A DNA stretch of 64,000 bases from Haloplanus natans DSM 17983 (GCF_000427685.1 NZ_KE386573.1:806001-870000), one strand, 5' to 3'; shown: positions 1 to 9,065, counted from the first letter of the stretch. Numbers and translations: made by a program. Notes: generated from the letters alone by a model not told the origin.

Positions 1-2
1 CA

Positions 3-200
3 CTCCCACTCTGTGTTTCCGTCCTGAGCTTTGCTATCGCCAGCCTCGGCACCGGTGACCCGCTTCACTCCAGCCGAATCTTCTGGGTCATATACGGGCT
101 TGGATTAGCGTACGTACATGTGGTTGTCACGTCCGGTTTTTCGCGCTTTCAGTCCAGTGATCCGCAGGCAGTAAATCTAAACGATCAGAGGACAGATTGA
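3..200 (+). CDS. C-terminal end of a multi-pass membrane protein (partial)
   Basis: An open frame enters from the left edge and runs 65 codons to a TGA at 198-200. It holds two hydrophobic stretches, one near the start (around LSFAIASLG) and one around WVIYGLGLAYVHVVVTSG, followed by a short hydrophilic tail. This is the usual end of a polytopic inner-membrane protein. Given the flippase, sulfatase-like hydrolase and DUF4330 gene downstream, an O-antigen ligase/polymerase-like protein is plausible, but the fragment is too short to name the family. No start is visible because it lies outside the window. Confidence 0.55.
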   Translation, partial: LPLCVSVLSFAIASLGTGDPLHSSRIFWVIYGLGLAYVHVVVTSGFSRFQSSDPQAVNLNDQRTD

Positions 201-250
201 AGCCACCTTCGAGTGACTCATTTCGCCCAAACTGTACGTTAGCAACTAGA

Positions 251-260
251 TTTTTATTTA
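251..260 (+). promoter_or_regulatory. Box A promoter of the DUF4330 gene
   Basis: TTTTTATTTA lies 23-32 bases before the ATG at 283, the expected distance for a leaderless haloarchaeal transcript. It supports the chosen start. Confidence 0.5.
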
Positions 261-282
261 TTGGTGCCACACTTGTGGTTGA

Positions 283-1683
283 ATGGACCTTATTGACGAA
301 CGGGGGAATCTGTTCGGCCTTCTCAACGTCGTCGATGCCCTTGTTGTCGTTCTGGTTTTTTGTCTCGTCGTAGCAGGGGTGGCACTTGCCGGTGAGGGAT
401 TTTCCGGTGATTCGGAACCTCGTGACTTACCAACGACACACGTCACCCTCGATCTCGGTACTCAACCGGATTATCTCCTTAGCGAATTGGAAGAAAACGA
501 CACGTACTCACCGGCAGTAAACTCCAAACTCACTATTACCGACGTTCACTTTTCTCCACAAGGGGAGCAAACTAGGGTATTGCTTCGGGCGGAACTCCGA
601 GGTCCGGCGAGCGGTGAGACGTTGAGCTACGATAGCACACCTCCACGACTGGGACGCAGTCTCTCCATTCAGACGGATACGTATGAGGTAACGGGTGTGA
701 TCCGAGATGTTGGTTCCAGAAGTACACTCAAAACGCGTGAAATTCCGGTGGTGCTACGGACCGAGTCACCGAGTTCCGGCACCGCCAATATTGCTCCCGA
801 CCGGCCTCTCAATGTTGGCAACCGAACAGTCGGGAGGATTGACGAAGTCATCCTCTACCGGACAAGCGACACCGATGGTCGCCTCGCATTCATCAGCGCG
901 ACGCTTGACGTATACGCCGGTGCGACGGGAATTCGATTCGGCGGAACACGCCTCCAGCCGGGCACGTCCATCACTTTCCCTCCAGATACGGGATCCCTTT
1001 CGTTGACCGTCCTTGATGTCGGCTCGACACTTGATCAAACCACTTCTGATGTTCTGATCAGCAGTATGGTGTCAAGCGAAGTAGCGAGCCGACTCGATAC
1101 AGGGGACACGTATCGTGTCGAGGGTCGAGACGTGGCTACCGTCGAGTCTGTCACGGTGTACGGTACGGATTCTCCCGATCAGAAGCGCGCGTTCGTCGGA
1201 CTAAACCTCGTAACGATAGCCCGAGACCAAACACCACACTTCGGCGGAACACCTGTCGAAGAAGATTCCACGATTCGGTTCGTCACAGAAACGTACGAAT
1301 TAAATGGAGAAATCCGTCGTGTCGGGGCAACCGAGCAACGCGGTGAGCGCACGACTCGAACGGTCACTCTCCAGCTTCGGAATGCTCCTCCCGTAGTCGC
1401 AAATGGCGTCCAGGAAGGGATGGTTGAGCGGGCCGCAGGCAGTACGGTTGCGAGAATCACCAACGTCTCCCGTGAGAACTCGACTATCGTTTTGACGAGT
1501 CAGGACGGTGGTATTTATCGACGTGAGCACCCCCTCAATCAGGACCTCACAATTACTGCTGAACTCACTCTGTACGAGACGCCTTCCGGAGTTTCGTTCA
1601 AAGGGCGAACGATTCAGCAAGGAAGCCGAATTGTTCTTGACCTCGGGCAGATGACAGTCCGCGTAACCGTGGTGTCACTATAG
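283..1683 (+). CDS. DUF4330 family exported/anchored protein with tandem repeat domains
   Basis: A protein of 466 residues. Residues 1-16 (MDLIDERGNLFGLLNV) match the characteristic start of DUF4330 proteins. One membrane helix follows (about 17-38), and the rest is predicted outside the membrane. The exterior part shows four related units of about 100 residues. Three of them carry a FGGT/FKGR-x-(L/P/I)-x-x-x-S-x-I motif, and each ends in a beta-hairpin-like stretch. The family is of unknown function and is often found in archaeal and bacterial polysaccharide or envelope loci. The next gene starts on the last base of the stop codon (GTG at 1683), so the two are likely co-translated. Confidence 0.8.
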   Translation: MDLIDERGNLFGLLNVVDALVVVLVFCLVVAGVALAGEGFSGDSEPRDLPTTHVTLDLGTQPDYLLSELEENDTYSPAVNSKLTITDVHFSPQGEQTRVLLRAELRGPASGETLSYDSTPPRLGRSLSIQTDTYEVTGVIRDVGSRSTLKTREIPVVLRTESPSSGTANIAPDRPLNVGNRTVGRIDEVILYRTSDTDGRLAFISATLDVYAGATGIRFGGTRLQPGTSITFPPDTGSLSLTVLDVGSTLDQTTSDVLISSMVSSEVASRLDTGDTYRVEGRDVATVESVTVYGTDSPDQKRAFVGLNLVTIARDQTPHFGGTPVEEDSTIRFVTETYELNGEIRRVGATEQRGERTTRTVTLQLRNAPPVVANGVQEGMVERAAGSTVARITNVSRENSTIVLTSQDGGIYRREHPLNQDLTITAELTLYETPSGVSFKGRTIQQGSRIVLDLGQMTVRVTVVSL

Positions 1684-2063
1684 TGTCGATCGATCCGAAA
1701 CGACCGGAGGACGGCAACTTCCGCATGTGGCTCAAGTCCGTGTACCGACAGTCCCTGCTTGCCGAGGTGGTCGGCGCCTTCAGCGATAACCTCGTCGTCT
1801 CGAGTGTCATTTCTGGTTATTTTTCGGTGCTTAAACTCGCTCACCGATCTTCCTCTTATCGCTTTCTCAGGCGGATCACCGAACCAGGCATCGTCTCCAT
1901 TGATCTTCGAGAAACACGAACGCTCGGCCCAATACTTTCGCTAATCGATTGGGTGAGCCACCATACAACGCCGATTTTGCACAACTCTTGGACGTATCGA
2001 ACGGTGACCGCTTTCACCAATTGGATTTCACAGTCATTACGGACGGAGTCGGACCAACAGTAA
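1683..2063 (+). CDS. Hypothetical protein coupled to the DUF4330 gene
   Basis: A protein of 126 residues with a GTG start whose G is the last base of the upstream TAG. Translational coupling is the main reason to accept this start. The protein is basic and moderately hydrophobic, with short amphipathic stretches around residues 28-50 and 80-100 and no clear membrane helix or catalytic motif. I do not recognise the family. Its tight link to DUF4330 suggests a role in the same envelope process. Confidence 0.6.
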   Translation: MSIDPKRPEDGNFRMWLKSVYRQSLLAEVVGAFSDNLVVSSVISGYFSVLKLAHRSSSYRFLRRITEPGIVSIDLRETRTLGPILSLIDWVSHHTTPILHNSWTYRTVTAFTNWISQSLRTESDQQ

Positions 2064-2170
2064 CGACGATCAAAACATATTATAATCTGTGGTTATCGAC
2101 AGGTTCGATATTCTACTTCGGACGAAATCCGCACCTTACGCACTTTTTGACTGTTGAGCCTACGTTTTCG

Positions 2171-3094
2171 TTACAGATACCCAAGATCTTCCAATCGTGA
2201 CGTAACGTCCTCTTCGGAGATACTGTCCACCTGTTCGGACGGTTCCGGTTCGTATTTCCCCGAATCCGTCGCTCTCGTCTCTACCCACGGAACGCGCCGC
2301 ACGCTTGGATGTGGATTTCGTGGAGGGTGGCCGAAAAATCCAAATTCGCCGAACGCATTTCCGTGATCTGCACTGATCACGACGGTGTCGGCGTCCATAT
2401 TCTCAAGCAGGAGTTCTACGTCGTCGAGTACGTAATTTAAATTCGCCAGATAGGACTCCCACACTCGCTCCTTTGAAATTCGTCCGGCTTCGAGATCGTC
2501 CCACACTGATTCCCACTCTTCCCCGAATGTGTAGAGATCGATTGCCGATCCGATCGGATCAGGCACGCTCGGGAAGTGAGGCTGCATGTAGTGTACGAGC
2601 AAGCGCTCGGGATTGTGCGAGCGCGCTGTCTCGATGGCTTGGTCGGTAATCGGACGGGCTGGAACCGTTCCTCGCTCGTCGTCCCACGCGTACTTCCACA
2701 CTTCGTCGATGAGCGCGAACGCGTTGGGATCGACGTGGTCGTTGCTGAATGGGTTGCCCGTGATGTATGCTGTCTCTTGCATCTCTACCCTCCACTCCGG
2801 TGTGAAGTTCCGATCCATCCAGACACGTGAGCTACTGGCCTTTGAACGGATCGTCTCCGGGTGTGTGGGGAGAAAGTCATACTTATCCGCCACCTCACCG
2901 AGTAAGTCCGGGCGGCACGCATCAAGGATCAACAGCACATCCCACTCTCTGGCAAAGATCGACTCGCCGGGGACATACGGATCGAGCCGAGATGCGGCAC
3001 TCCGTTTGAACTCGTCGGCGGAGCGTCGCAGACCCGACAGTCCATCCTCCCGGACGTATGAGGCGGACCGTCCGAGCCAGTCGAAGACCGTCAT
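2171..3094 (-). CDS. Sulfatase / alkaline-phosphatase superfamily hydrolase
   Basis: A protein of 307 residues. The metal-binding N-terminal motif is VLLILDACRPDLL (about residues 52-64), where the residue after DA normally carries the catalytic nucleophile. The second metal motif VVISADHGNAFGE lies near residue 240. This is the alkaline phosphatase superfamily (sulfatase/phosphoglycerol transferase type). The length is short compared with arylsulfatases (450 or more residues) but normal for the haloarchaeal sulfatase-like group found in glycan loci. There is no signal peptide, so it is probably cytoplasmic. It probably acts on a phosphate or sulfate ester of a surface glycan; the substrate is unknown. 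Confidence 0.75.
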   Translation of the reverse strand: MTVFDWLGRSASYVREDGLSGLRRSADEFKRSAASRLDPYVPGESIFAREWDVLLILDACRPDLLGEVADKYDFLPTHPETIRSKASSSRVWMDRNFTPEWRVEMQETAYITGNPFSNDHVDPNAFALIDEVWKYAWDDERGTVPARPITDQAIETARSHNPERLLVHYMQPHFPSVPDPIGSAIDLYTFGEEWESVWDDLEAGRISKERVWESYLANLNYVLDDVELLLENMDADTVVISADHGNAFGEFGFFGHPPRNPHPSVRRVPWVETRATDSGKYEPEPSEQVDSISEEDVTSRLEDLGYL

Positions 3095-3296
3095 CTATCG
3101 ATGTATCTCAGCCTCGAAACATATGTCTTTGCTACGGGGCCACACATGATACAGATTAAATCGGTGCATATTGACTTGAGTATGGCCTCATTACCGCTTT
3201 TCATCCCGTGTATCGCGTGGCCATACCTATATATCAAACAGACGAAATATACTATCTGACCTTACTGACGGAAGTGCAGTGAGGAGCCAGCATATC

Positions 3297-4592
3297 ATGA
3301 ACCCGGACACAATCCAATCTGGAATTTCTCGCAGAGATGTCCTTCGCGCGACCACACTCGGTGTTGGAGTGGTGAGTTTCGGTGCGCTCGGTGTCAGAAC
3401 GCTCTCTTTCCCAGCTACTGCCCAGTCCGTCACGGAAACGATCTATCTGACGGACAGTGCCTTCAGGGCTGACGACCCCGAGCCGACGCGTCTGTTCTCG
3501 GTCGACCTGGATACCGGTAGTGGGGAAGCTGTCCTCACAGAGCTTGAGGTACTCCCAGAGCCGAATTTCACGGGCGTGGACGCCATCGCGGCATCACTTG
3601 ATGGAGAAACGGTCTATCTCATCGACCGGTTATCACGCCATCTCTGTACGTACGACGTGATCGGTGACACGTTCACCGACGAGGGACACATCAGCGGTCT
3701 GCCGGAACAGACGGTGCTCGCGTCGTTCGGCCTCGACGGTGTTCTCTACGCGGCCAGCAACGACACGAACGCGCTGTATTCGATCGACTTCGGTGCGTCG
3801 CCACCGACCGCGACGGAACTCGTGGTTCTGCAGGATGTGGAGGTCAACGGTGCCGACATCGCCTTCGACTCCAACGGTACCCTGTTCCTCCACTCGAACG
3901 CCGACGACACTCTATATACGATCGACTACGATTCCGGGAGTCCGACCTATGGTCAGGCGACCGTCGTCGGTACTGACGAGGGCACATCCTTCACCGGTTT
4001 AGCTGTCCGCGATGCCGGCCTCGGTGACCTCGTCGGATCGAGCCGCGAGTTAGAGGCACTCGTCGTCATCGATAAGACCGACGGGCAACGCGGAACAGTC
4101 TTCCACATGACGCTTGACGGCAACCCGTACGACTACCGTAACGGTGACATGACTGTGGGTCGGCTGATTGACGATACCTGCGTCGACTGCGAACTCGACG
4201 AAGCGGTGAAGTACGAGTTCGAGGACGGCGACTTCGTCCTCGAGGGTGAGGGCGACGACGGGATCAGTTACACGCCCGGCTCCTACGTCTCCAAGGAGGA
4301 CGAGGAGAACGAACCGATGTCCGTCACCTTCCAGACCGACTACTGTACCCTGTGGGTCGTCGTGAAGGCCGGCCAGGGCTTCGATGTCCAGGAACTTGAC
4401 GGAACGAACGGGGAGGTCACCGCGACGGCTCCTGACCGGTTCGCCATCAGCTTCGTCGAGTTCTACTGCACCGAGGCAGACGCACAGGAAGCCGCGGACA
4501 ACTTCCCGTCGAACAACGACAATGGGAACGGCAACAACGGCAACGGAAACGGCAGCAACGGTAGGGCCCGAGGTCGGGGTCGGGATCGGTAA
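3297..4592 (+). CDS. Tat-exported beta-propeller-like protein with Cys-containing C-terminal domain
   Basis: A protein of 431 residues. The ATG at 3297 is preferred over the GTG at 3279 because it places the Tat motif (SRRDVLRAT) close to the N-terminus. A Tat hydrophobic core follows, and cleavage is likely after ATA. Residues about 45-285 contain repeated strand-rich units (LFSVDLDTG, TVYLID, TLYTIDYDSG) of the kind seen in beta-propellers. A C-terminal domain from about residue 295 has CVDC, KYEFEDGDF and TDYCTLWVVVKAGQG. It is clearly related to the end of the vWA protein at 6283-7809. The last 30 residues are an Asn/Gly then Arg/Gly tail. Probably a secreted surface protein; ligand unknown. 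Confidence 0.65.
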   Translation: MNPDTIQSGISRRDVLRATTLGVGVVSFGALGVRTLSFPATAQSVTETIYLTDSAFRADDPEPTRLFSVDLDTGSGEAVLTELEVLPEPNFTGVDAIAASLDGETVYLIDRLSRHLCTYDVIGDTFTDEGHISGLPEQTVLASFGLDGVLYAASNDTNALYSIDFGASPPTATELVVLQDVEVNGADIAFDSNGTLFLHSNADDTLYTIDYDSGSPTYGQATVVGTDEGTSFTGLAVRDAGLGDLVGSSRELEALVVIDKTDGQRGTVFHMTLDGNPYDYRNGDMTVGRLIDDTCVDCELDEAVKYEFEDGDFVLEGEGDDGISYTPGSYVSKEDEENEPMSVTFQTDYCTLWVVVKAGQGFDVQELDGTNGEVTATAPDRFAISFVEFYCTEADAQEAADNFPSNNDNGNGNNGNGNGSNGRARGRGRDR

Positions 4593-4826
4593 CGGACTAT
4601 CCGGCTAGCACTCCAACCTTACGTCGTATTTTTGTCCGCCATCGATGCAGGGGCTCATTTGCTAAGATTTAGATAACTCCAGGTTGACAAACTGATCATG
4701 CGACTAACTGGGGAACTATCTTCGATCCGACTTTCGACGTGAACTGACACGCTTCGATGGGTATGCTCGACACTACGTCAGAATCACCGATTCCTTCGAC
4801 CCACCGCTACCTCTTCGGGAGCTTGA

Positions 4827-6317
4827 ATGAGTGACAACGAGGCGGATAATGGAGGTCTTGACACCCTCAACTCCATCTCCGAGGGTGCCGGACTATTCTT
4901 GATCGGCAAGGGCATCTCGAAGGGATTCGGGCTCGTCACAAACGTCGTCCTCACGCGGTATCTCGGCACGAGCCTCTACGGCATCTACACCTACCTCAAC
5001 GTCATCTTCTCGCTGTTTACCGTCTTCACGAAACTCGGCGGCGACAAGTCCGTGTTGCGCTTTCTCCCGGAGTATGAGGATCAACCGCGGAAACGACAGG
5101 CGATGCTCACGCTCGCGTACGGCACGTCGATCGCCGGCAGCGTCGTCGTCGCGGCTCTCGTCTACTTTGGTGCGCCCCTCGTCTCCGCCTATACGCTCGA
5201 CGATCCCCTCTTCGTCGACGTGCTCCAGATCACTGCCATCGTCATCCCCTTCCAGACGCTGTCGTTGCTCACGTTTTCGGTGTTCAAGGCCATCGAGCGG
5301 ATGGACTACAACGTCGCCGTCTCGTCGGTCGCGCGTCCGGCGATCCGGCTCGTATTCATCGGCGGGGCCGTCGCGCTCGGCTACTCGCTCGTCGGGGCCG
5401 CAGCCGGGCTCATCGTCAGCGGCGTGTTGACGCTTCTGGTCGCACTCGGGGTCCTGATCAAGAAGACTGACCTCGATTCGATCGCGCGACCGACACGGAC
5501 CGACGCCGAGCGATACTACGACTTCTCGGTGCCGTTGACGTTCACCCAACTCGGGAGTTTCCTGTACAATCGGATCGACCTCCTGATGGTCGGCTTCCTG
5601 CTCTCGGGCTCGGCCGTCGGCGTCTACAACGTCGCAGTCCTCCTCTCGGGACTGCTCTCACTCCCTCTCAGCGCGTTCAATCAACTCTTTCCCCCAATCG
5701 CGTCCCGTCTCTACCACGACGGGGAGTACGACGAACTCGAAGACGTCTACGGCACGATCACGCGGTTGATCTTCACGACCGCTCTGTTCCCCGCGGTTGC
5801 CGCGTTCGTGTACGCACCGGAACTGCTCCGCATCTTCGGGGAGGGATTCGTTCGAGGAGAACGAGTACTGTGGCTGTTCGTCGTCGCCCAACTGACCAAT
5901 GCACTCGTCGGACCGAGTGGCTACCTCCTGATGATGTCCGATCACCAGTATCTCACGTTGGCCAATCAACTCACCTCCGGCGTGTTGAACGCGATTCTGA
6001 ACTACGTACTGATTCTGGAGTTCGGCTTCATCGGCGCCGCCCTCGCAACTGCCACCGTACTGACGCTCATCAACATCGTTCGCGTCGCTCAGGTCTGGTA
6101 CCTCGAAGGGTTCTCACCGTACGACTGGACGTATCTGAAACCCGCTGCCGCCGGCGTCGTCGCCGGCGGAACGATGTACGGACTCAGTATCGTGCTCTCG
6201 CAATACGCGTTGCTCGTCGTCGGCGGCGGTCTCGGTGCTGGCGTCTTTCTGACGACGCTGTATCTCCTCGGCATCCAGGATCGTGATATCGAGTTGGTTC
6301 GGAATCTCGTCGAGTGA
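4827..6317 (+). CDS. Oligosaccharide flippase (polysaccharide biosynthesis/MOP family)
   Basis: A protein of 496 residues with about 12-14 hydrophobic helices over its whole length and the N-terminal pattern of Wzx/MVF-type flippases (GAGLFLIGKGISKGFGLVTN...LTRYLGTSLYGIY). It moves lipid-linked oligosaccharide across the cytoplasmic membrane for protein glycosylation or surface polysaccharide assembly. The length fits the family (about 450-520). It lies 234 bases after the Tat protein gene, and its 3' end overlaps the vWA gene, so those two are probably one transcript. Confidence 0.88.
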   Translation: MSDNEADNGGLDTLNSISEGAGLFLIGKGISKGFGLVTNVVLTRYLGTSLYGIYTYLNVIFSLFTVFTKLGGDKSVLRFLPEYEDQPRKRQAMLTLAYGTSIAGSVVVAALVYFGAPLVSAYTLDDPLFVDVLQITAIVIPFQTLSLLTFSVFKAIERMDYNVAVSSVARPAIRLVFIGGAVALGYSLVGAAAGLIVSGVLTLLVALGVLIKKTDLDSIARPTRTDAERYYDFSVPLTFTQLGSFLYNRIDLLMVGFLLSGSAVGVYNVAVLLSGLLSLPLSAFNQLFPPIASRLYHDGEYDELEDVYGTITRLIFTTALFPAVAAFVYAPELLRIFGEGFVRGERVLWLFVVAQLTNALVGPSGYLLMMSDHQYLTLANQLTSGVLNAILNYVLILEFGFIGAALATATVLTLINIVRVAQVWYLEGFSPYDWTYLKPAAAGVVAGGTMYGLSIVLSQYALLVVGGGLGAGVFLTTLYLLGIQDRDIELVRNLVE

Positions 6318-7809
6318 CGATTTCGTCGGACGAAGGGACTTCCGATGGGATCGCTTGGTTCGGCAGATAGCCACGATGGCGTTCGGGGTATCAATCTTCT
6401 CTGGACGGGTCGTCGCCCAAAACGGCCCGATCGAAACGTGTGGGAAAGTCGACCTCGTGATGGCGGTCGACAACTCCGGATCACTGAGTTCCACCGAAAT
6501 CGACGAGCTCGAAACCGGCGTGAACGCTCTCATCGACGGCTTGGTTACGACAGGTGCGGACATCAACATCGGCAGTCTGACGTTCAACGCCAATCAGATC
6601 AGCAACCTGAATACCCTCACGTCCTCCGGGCCGACAGTTTCGTTCCCCGACGCGGGCGGTGTCGGCAACACGCCGATGCCACCGGCACTCGACATCGCGG
6701 ATCAGTTAGTGAACGATACGGGCGCGGGTGCACGATCCGACGCGCTCAAGATCGTCGTCCTGCTGACCGATGGTGGTCCGAATTATCGCAACTTCCAGTA
6801 CAGCGCGAACGGGTACGTCGCCCCACGCGACCAGAGTGCGGACTGGTCCGCTGTGGGAGGGAACGATACGTACGACAACGAGGGGACGGGAGACTCGACC
6901 CAGGGGCAGCCCGGTACTGGGACGACTACCGTCGAGGAGATGGACGAGACTGCCTTGGTCGCGAATTCGGTCAAGAGTGGTGATACGCGGATCGTGACCG
7001 TCTACGTCGGCGATCCCGGCAACGATCAAGATTCGATGTCCGACCAAGCGATCAATACGTACACCGACTTACCGACGTATCTCGCTAACAACGTCGCTTC
7101 GCCCGACAGCGCCCGAACGACCGACTTGGAAGATCTTCAGAATTTCGTCGACGAACTGATTCAGATCCTCGCCGACCTCTGTGAAGACACCTGTGTCCTC
7201 TGTGAAGACGGTGACTTCGAGTTCAAGTACGAATGGGTGGAGGACGATGAGGACGACGATGACGACGAGGATGAGTACAATGATGACGAGGACGACGAGG
7301 ATGAGTACGATGATGAGGACGACGAGGATGAGTACGATGATGAGGACGACGATGATGACGATGAGGACGACGATGAGGACGATGAAGACGACGAGGGACG
7401 CGGACGAAGCCACGTGAGCGATAGCGTCTTCAGAACCGACGGTGGCGATGACGATGACGACGCCGATGACGATGGAACCGGCGGTTGCGAGGGATCGTTC
7501 GTCATCTACGACGACGACGACAATATGATCGCCCCGGGTGCCGTCGAGAACCTCGAACTCGTCTCCGTCACCTGCGACGACGACGGTGAGCCACAGGAAG
7601 CGTGCTTCCGGACGAACTTCTGTGACCTCCACTACGTGGTGAAGGCCGGTCGCGGCACCGAGGAGGTCACCGTCTCCCTCGACGACGGGTCGATCGACGA
7701 CAACGGTGAGTTCTGCGTGACGGGCATCGAGGGACAGAACCCTGCTGGCAAGTCGGTGACCTACGCCATCAGCAACATCGTGTTCACGTGCCCGCCCAGC
7801 GAGGAGTAA
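6283..7809 (+). CDS. Exported von Willebrand factor A protein with Asp/Glu-rich insert
   Basis: A protein of 508 residues if the GTG at 6283 is used, overlapping the flippase by 35 bases. An ATG at 6376 is the alternative. I prefer the GTG because it keeps a Tat-like GRRDFR motif before the hydrophobic MAFGVSIFSG segment. A vWA domain (about residues 55-300) has an intact MIDAS: DNSGS, the Thr of GNTPMPPA, and LLTDGGPN. Then come CEDTCVLC, KYEWVED and about 50 residues of almost pure Asp/Glu/Tyr encoded by 27-30-base repeats. The C-terminal domain (FRTNFCDLHYVVKAGRG) is shared with the protein at 3297. The acidic stretch may bind divalent cations at the cell surface; function unknown. Confidence 0.75.
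   Translation: MISSWFGISSSDDFVGRRDFRWDRLVRQIATMAFGVSIFSGRVVAQNGPIETCGKVDLVMAVDNSGSLSSTEIDELETGVNALIDGLVTTGADINIGSLTFNANQISNLNTLTSSGPTVSFPDAGGVGNTPMPPALDIADQLVNDTGAGARSDALKIVVLLTDGGPNYRNFQYSANGYVAPRDQSADWSAVGGNDTYDNEGTGDSTQGQPGTGTTTVEEMDETALVANSVKSGDTRIVTVYVGDPGNDQDSMSDQAINTYTDLPTYLANNVASPDSARTTDLEDLQNFVDELIQILADLCEDTCVLCEDGDFEFKYEWVEDDEDDDDDEDEYNDDEDDEDEYDDEDDEDEYDDEDDDDDDEDDDEDDEDDEGRGRSHVSDSVFRTDGGDDDDDADDDGTGGCEGSFVIYDDDDNMIAPGAVENLELVSVTCDDDGEPQEACFRTNFCDLHYVVKAGRGTEEVTVSLDDGSIDDNGEFCVTGIEGQNPAGKSVTYAISNIVFTCPPSEE
7240..7400 (+). repeat. In-frame acidic tandem repeat (27-30 base units)
   Basis: Units encoding DDEDDEDEY end at 7278, 7308 and 7335 and then decay into shorter GAT/GAC/GAG runs. 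All length changes are multiples of three, so the gene stays open. The opposite strand gives a long artificial Val/Ile-rich reading frame. Confidence 0.8.
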
Positions 7810-7849
7810 GAAGCCGCTCCCACTGATCACAGCACTTTTTATTCGGCTG

Positions 7850-8110
7850 GTGTCCCGATTTCGCTCAGTATCCTCGCGCCCAACCGTCCACGAACGGCCC
7901 ACCGTGTGACGCTGGCAACCGCGACGAGTGAGAGACTTCTCCCCGATCAGAACGGGGCGCTCCACGACTCCGGTGCCGGGAGACGATACTCGCGTGTCTG
8001 GATGTTCCCTACGATCCATCGGTTTCGGGCGACCGACGGTTCCCCTGTGCCCTCGCCGTCGTCTCTCTTCATAATCGGCTTTTTCGGCTCAGAAACTGGA
8101 AGCCGACCGC
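7850..8110 (-). repeat. Dispersed degenerate repeat, copy R1 (most diverged)
   Basis: This fills the 340-base gap after the vWA gene. On the minus strand it carries the family hallmark GCCGATTATGAAG (around 8070). Further on it has a stretch resembling copy R3 (CTGATCGGGGAGAAG... GTTGCCAGCG...CACGGTGGGCC). There is no intact gene. Confidence 0.4.
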
Positions 8111-8151
8111 TCGACGCATCTCAGCGGGTATAGGATTCGTCAGTATCGATG

Positions 8152-8415
8152 TCACGCTCCGGAAGAACACACCCCCCCATCGACAGTCCCCTTCGTCAGC
8201 ACCACTTCGCTGTCGACCACTACGTACGTCGCTCGCACGCCTCGGTCTGCCTGCTCGTGTAACCGCTCTACGCGTTCCTCCCCGACGACCAGTCGAGCGC
8301 CATAGCGGAGGGCGTCCGACCGAGAACCGAACATCTCGGCCCCGACCAGTTCGTCGAGTCGCTCGACCACCTCCGGAGGAAGTGAGACCGGGAGCGACTG
8401 ACAGTCGCCGCTCAT
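8152..8415 (-). CDS. Ribbon-helix-helix (CopG/MetJ-type) small DNA-binding protein
   Basis: A protein of 87 residues from the ATG at 8413-8415. A longer upstream extension has no haloarchaeal character. Residues 6-45 (SLPVSLPPEVVERLDELV...SRSDALRYGARLVV) show the beta-strand, helix, turn, helix pattern of RHH regulators, with the typical SRSDALR turn. The family includes antitoxins and small autoregulated repressors. There is no toxin-like partner next to it: it is flanked on both sides by copies of the dispersed repeat. Target unknown. Confidence 0.65.
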   Translation of the reverse strand: MSGDCQSLPVSLPPEVVERLDELVGAEMFGSRSDALRYGARLVVGEERVERLHEQADRGVRATYVVVDSEVVLTKGTVDGGVCSSGA

Positions 8416-8475
8416 CGGCCGACATACGTTATACAATCGTATCGAGTACTGCGTTGGCGGTACCCTCCACTGGGA

Positions 8476-8972
8476 TTCCGCATACGGGCGTCGCTGCGGC
8501 GGCATTCATGATCAGTACGACCGTCTCGCTGTACCTCATACGGTCGTTCGCCGCCGTTGCGTGCGGCTACGAGCGTTCATGATCGAGGCCACTCCCGAGA
8601 AGAACACTCACTAACTGCTATCCCACGCACGAACGAATACTTGTCGACGACCAACCGAAACGCCCGAAAATCGGCACATCGACGTAGCAACCCGGAATCG
8701 AGCGTGCCACGGTATTGGCCAGTCACGCCCCGTCACGAGCTCCTCGATATTCATAATCGGTTCCCGTCCATCGATTCGCAGATCGGGACCGACCGTCGTC
8801 GTCGACGCTGCCGACCACGTCGTCCCGACCAACCCGTCAGTCGGGCGTGCAGGCGCTCTCCCCGTCGAGTTCGCGTCGCACCCGGGACCGCACGGCTCGC
8901 TTCATATTCGACTCTCGATTCGGTCCAACGGCCGTCTTGCGGGGACACAGCCCGATGATGACGATTCGATGT
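8476..8972 (-). repeat. Dispersed degenerate repeat, copy R2
   Basis: About 490 bases that align along their whole length, in reverse complement, with 26584-27075. Shared blocks include CGAATCGTCAT(A/C)ATCGGG, GGGAACCGATTATGAA, GCCGATTTT(T/C)GGGCG and ATGAACGCTCGTAGC. It occupies the gap between the RHH gene and TumA. It is not an intact gene but contains two short frames preserved in R4. Confidence 0.7.
8837..8905 (-). CDS. Candidate 22-residue micropeptide inside repeat R2
   Basis: Frame starting MKRAVRSRVRRE and ending CTPD-stop. The repeat copy R4 has a frame of exactly the same length, without gaps, starting MTRRVGSYVRRE and ending QTPD-stop. About 12 of 22 residues are identical, with conservative changes elsewhere (L/I, D/E). 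The peptide would be basic, then acidic. No promoter is obvious. It may be only a relic of a longer coding region. Confidence 0.25.
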   Translation of the reverse strand: MKRAVRSRVRRELDGESACTPD

Positions 8973-9062
8973 CCCGCGCCATGCCGCCGAGGGTCGCCAG
9001 TTCGACACCGTCGCTGTCCGTGAACCCGCAGATGACCTCCTGAATGAATCGGGTTCGCTCCT
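8902..9062 (-). pseudogene. Gene-like fragment after tumA
   Basis: Directly after the TumA stop a frame reads EERTRFIQEVICGFTDSDG, then VELATLGGMARDIE, and stops at 8902-8904. Its composition looks like a real haloarchaeal protein end, but there is no start codon upstream of the fragment. It may be the remains of a third gene behind the toxin-antitoxin pair. Family not recognised. Confidence 0.3.
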
Positions 9063-9065
9063 CGG

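Noticed and set aside
7261-7340. CRISPR-like direct repeats
   Set aside because: They are in-frame codon repeats without unique spacers; no cas genes in the window.
7069-8019. Long minus-strand frame rich in Val and Ile opposite the vWA gene
   Set aside because: It is the mirror of the Asp/Glu codon repeats; the plus strand has a MIDAS motif, signal peptide and homologous C-terminal domain.
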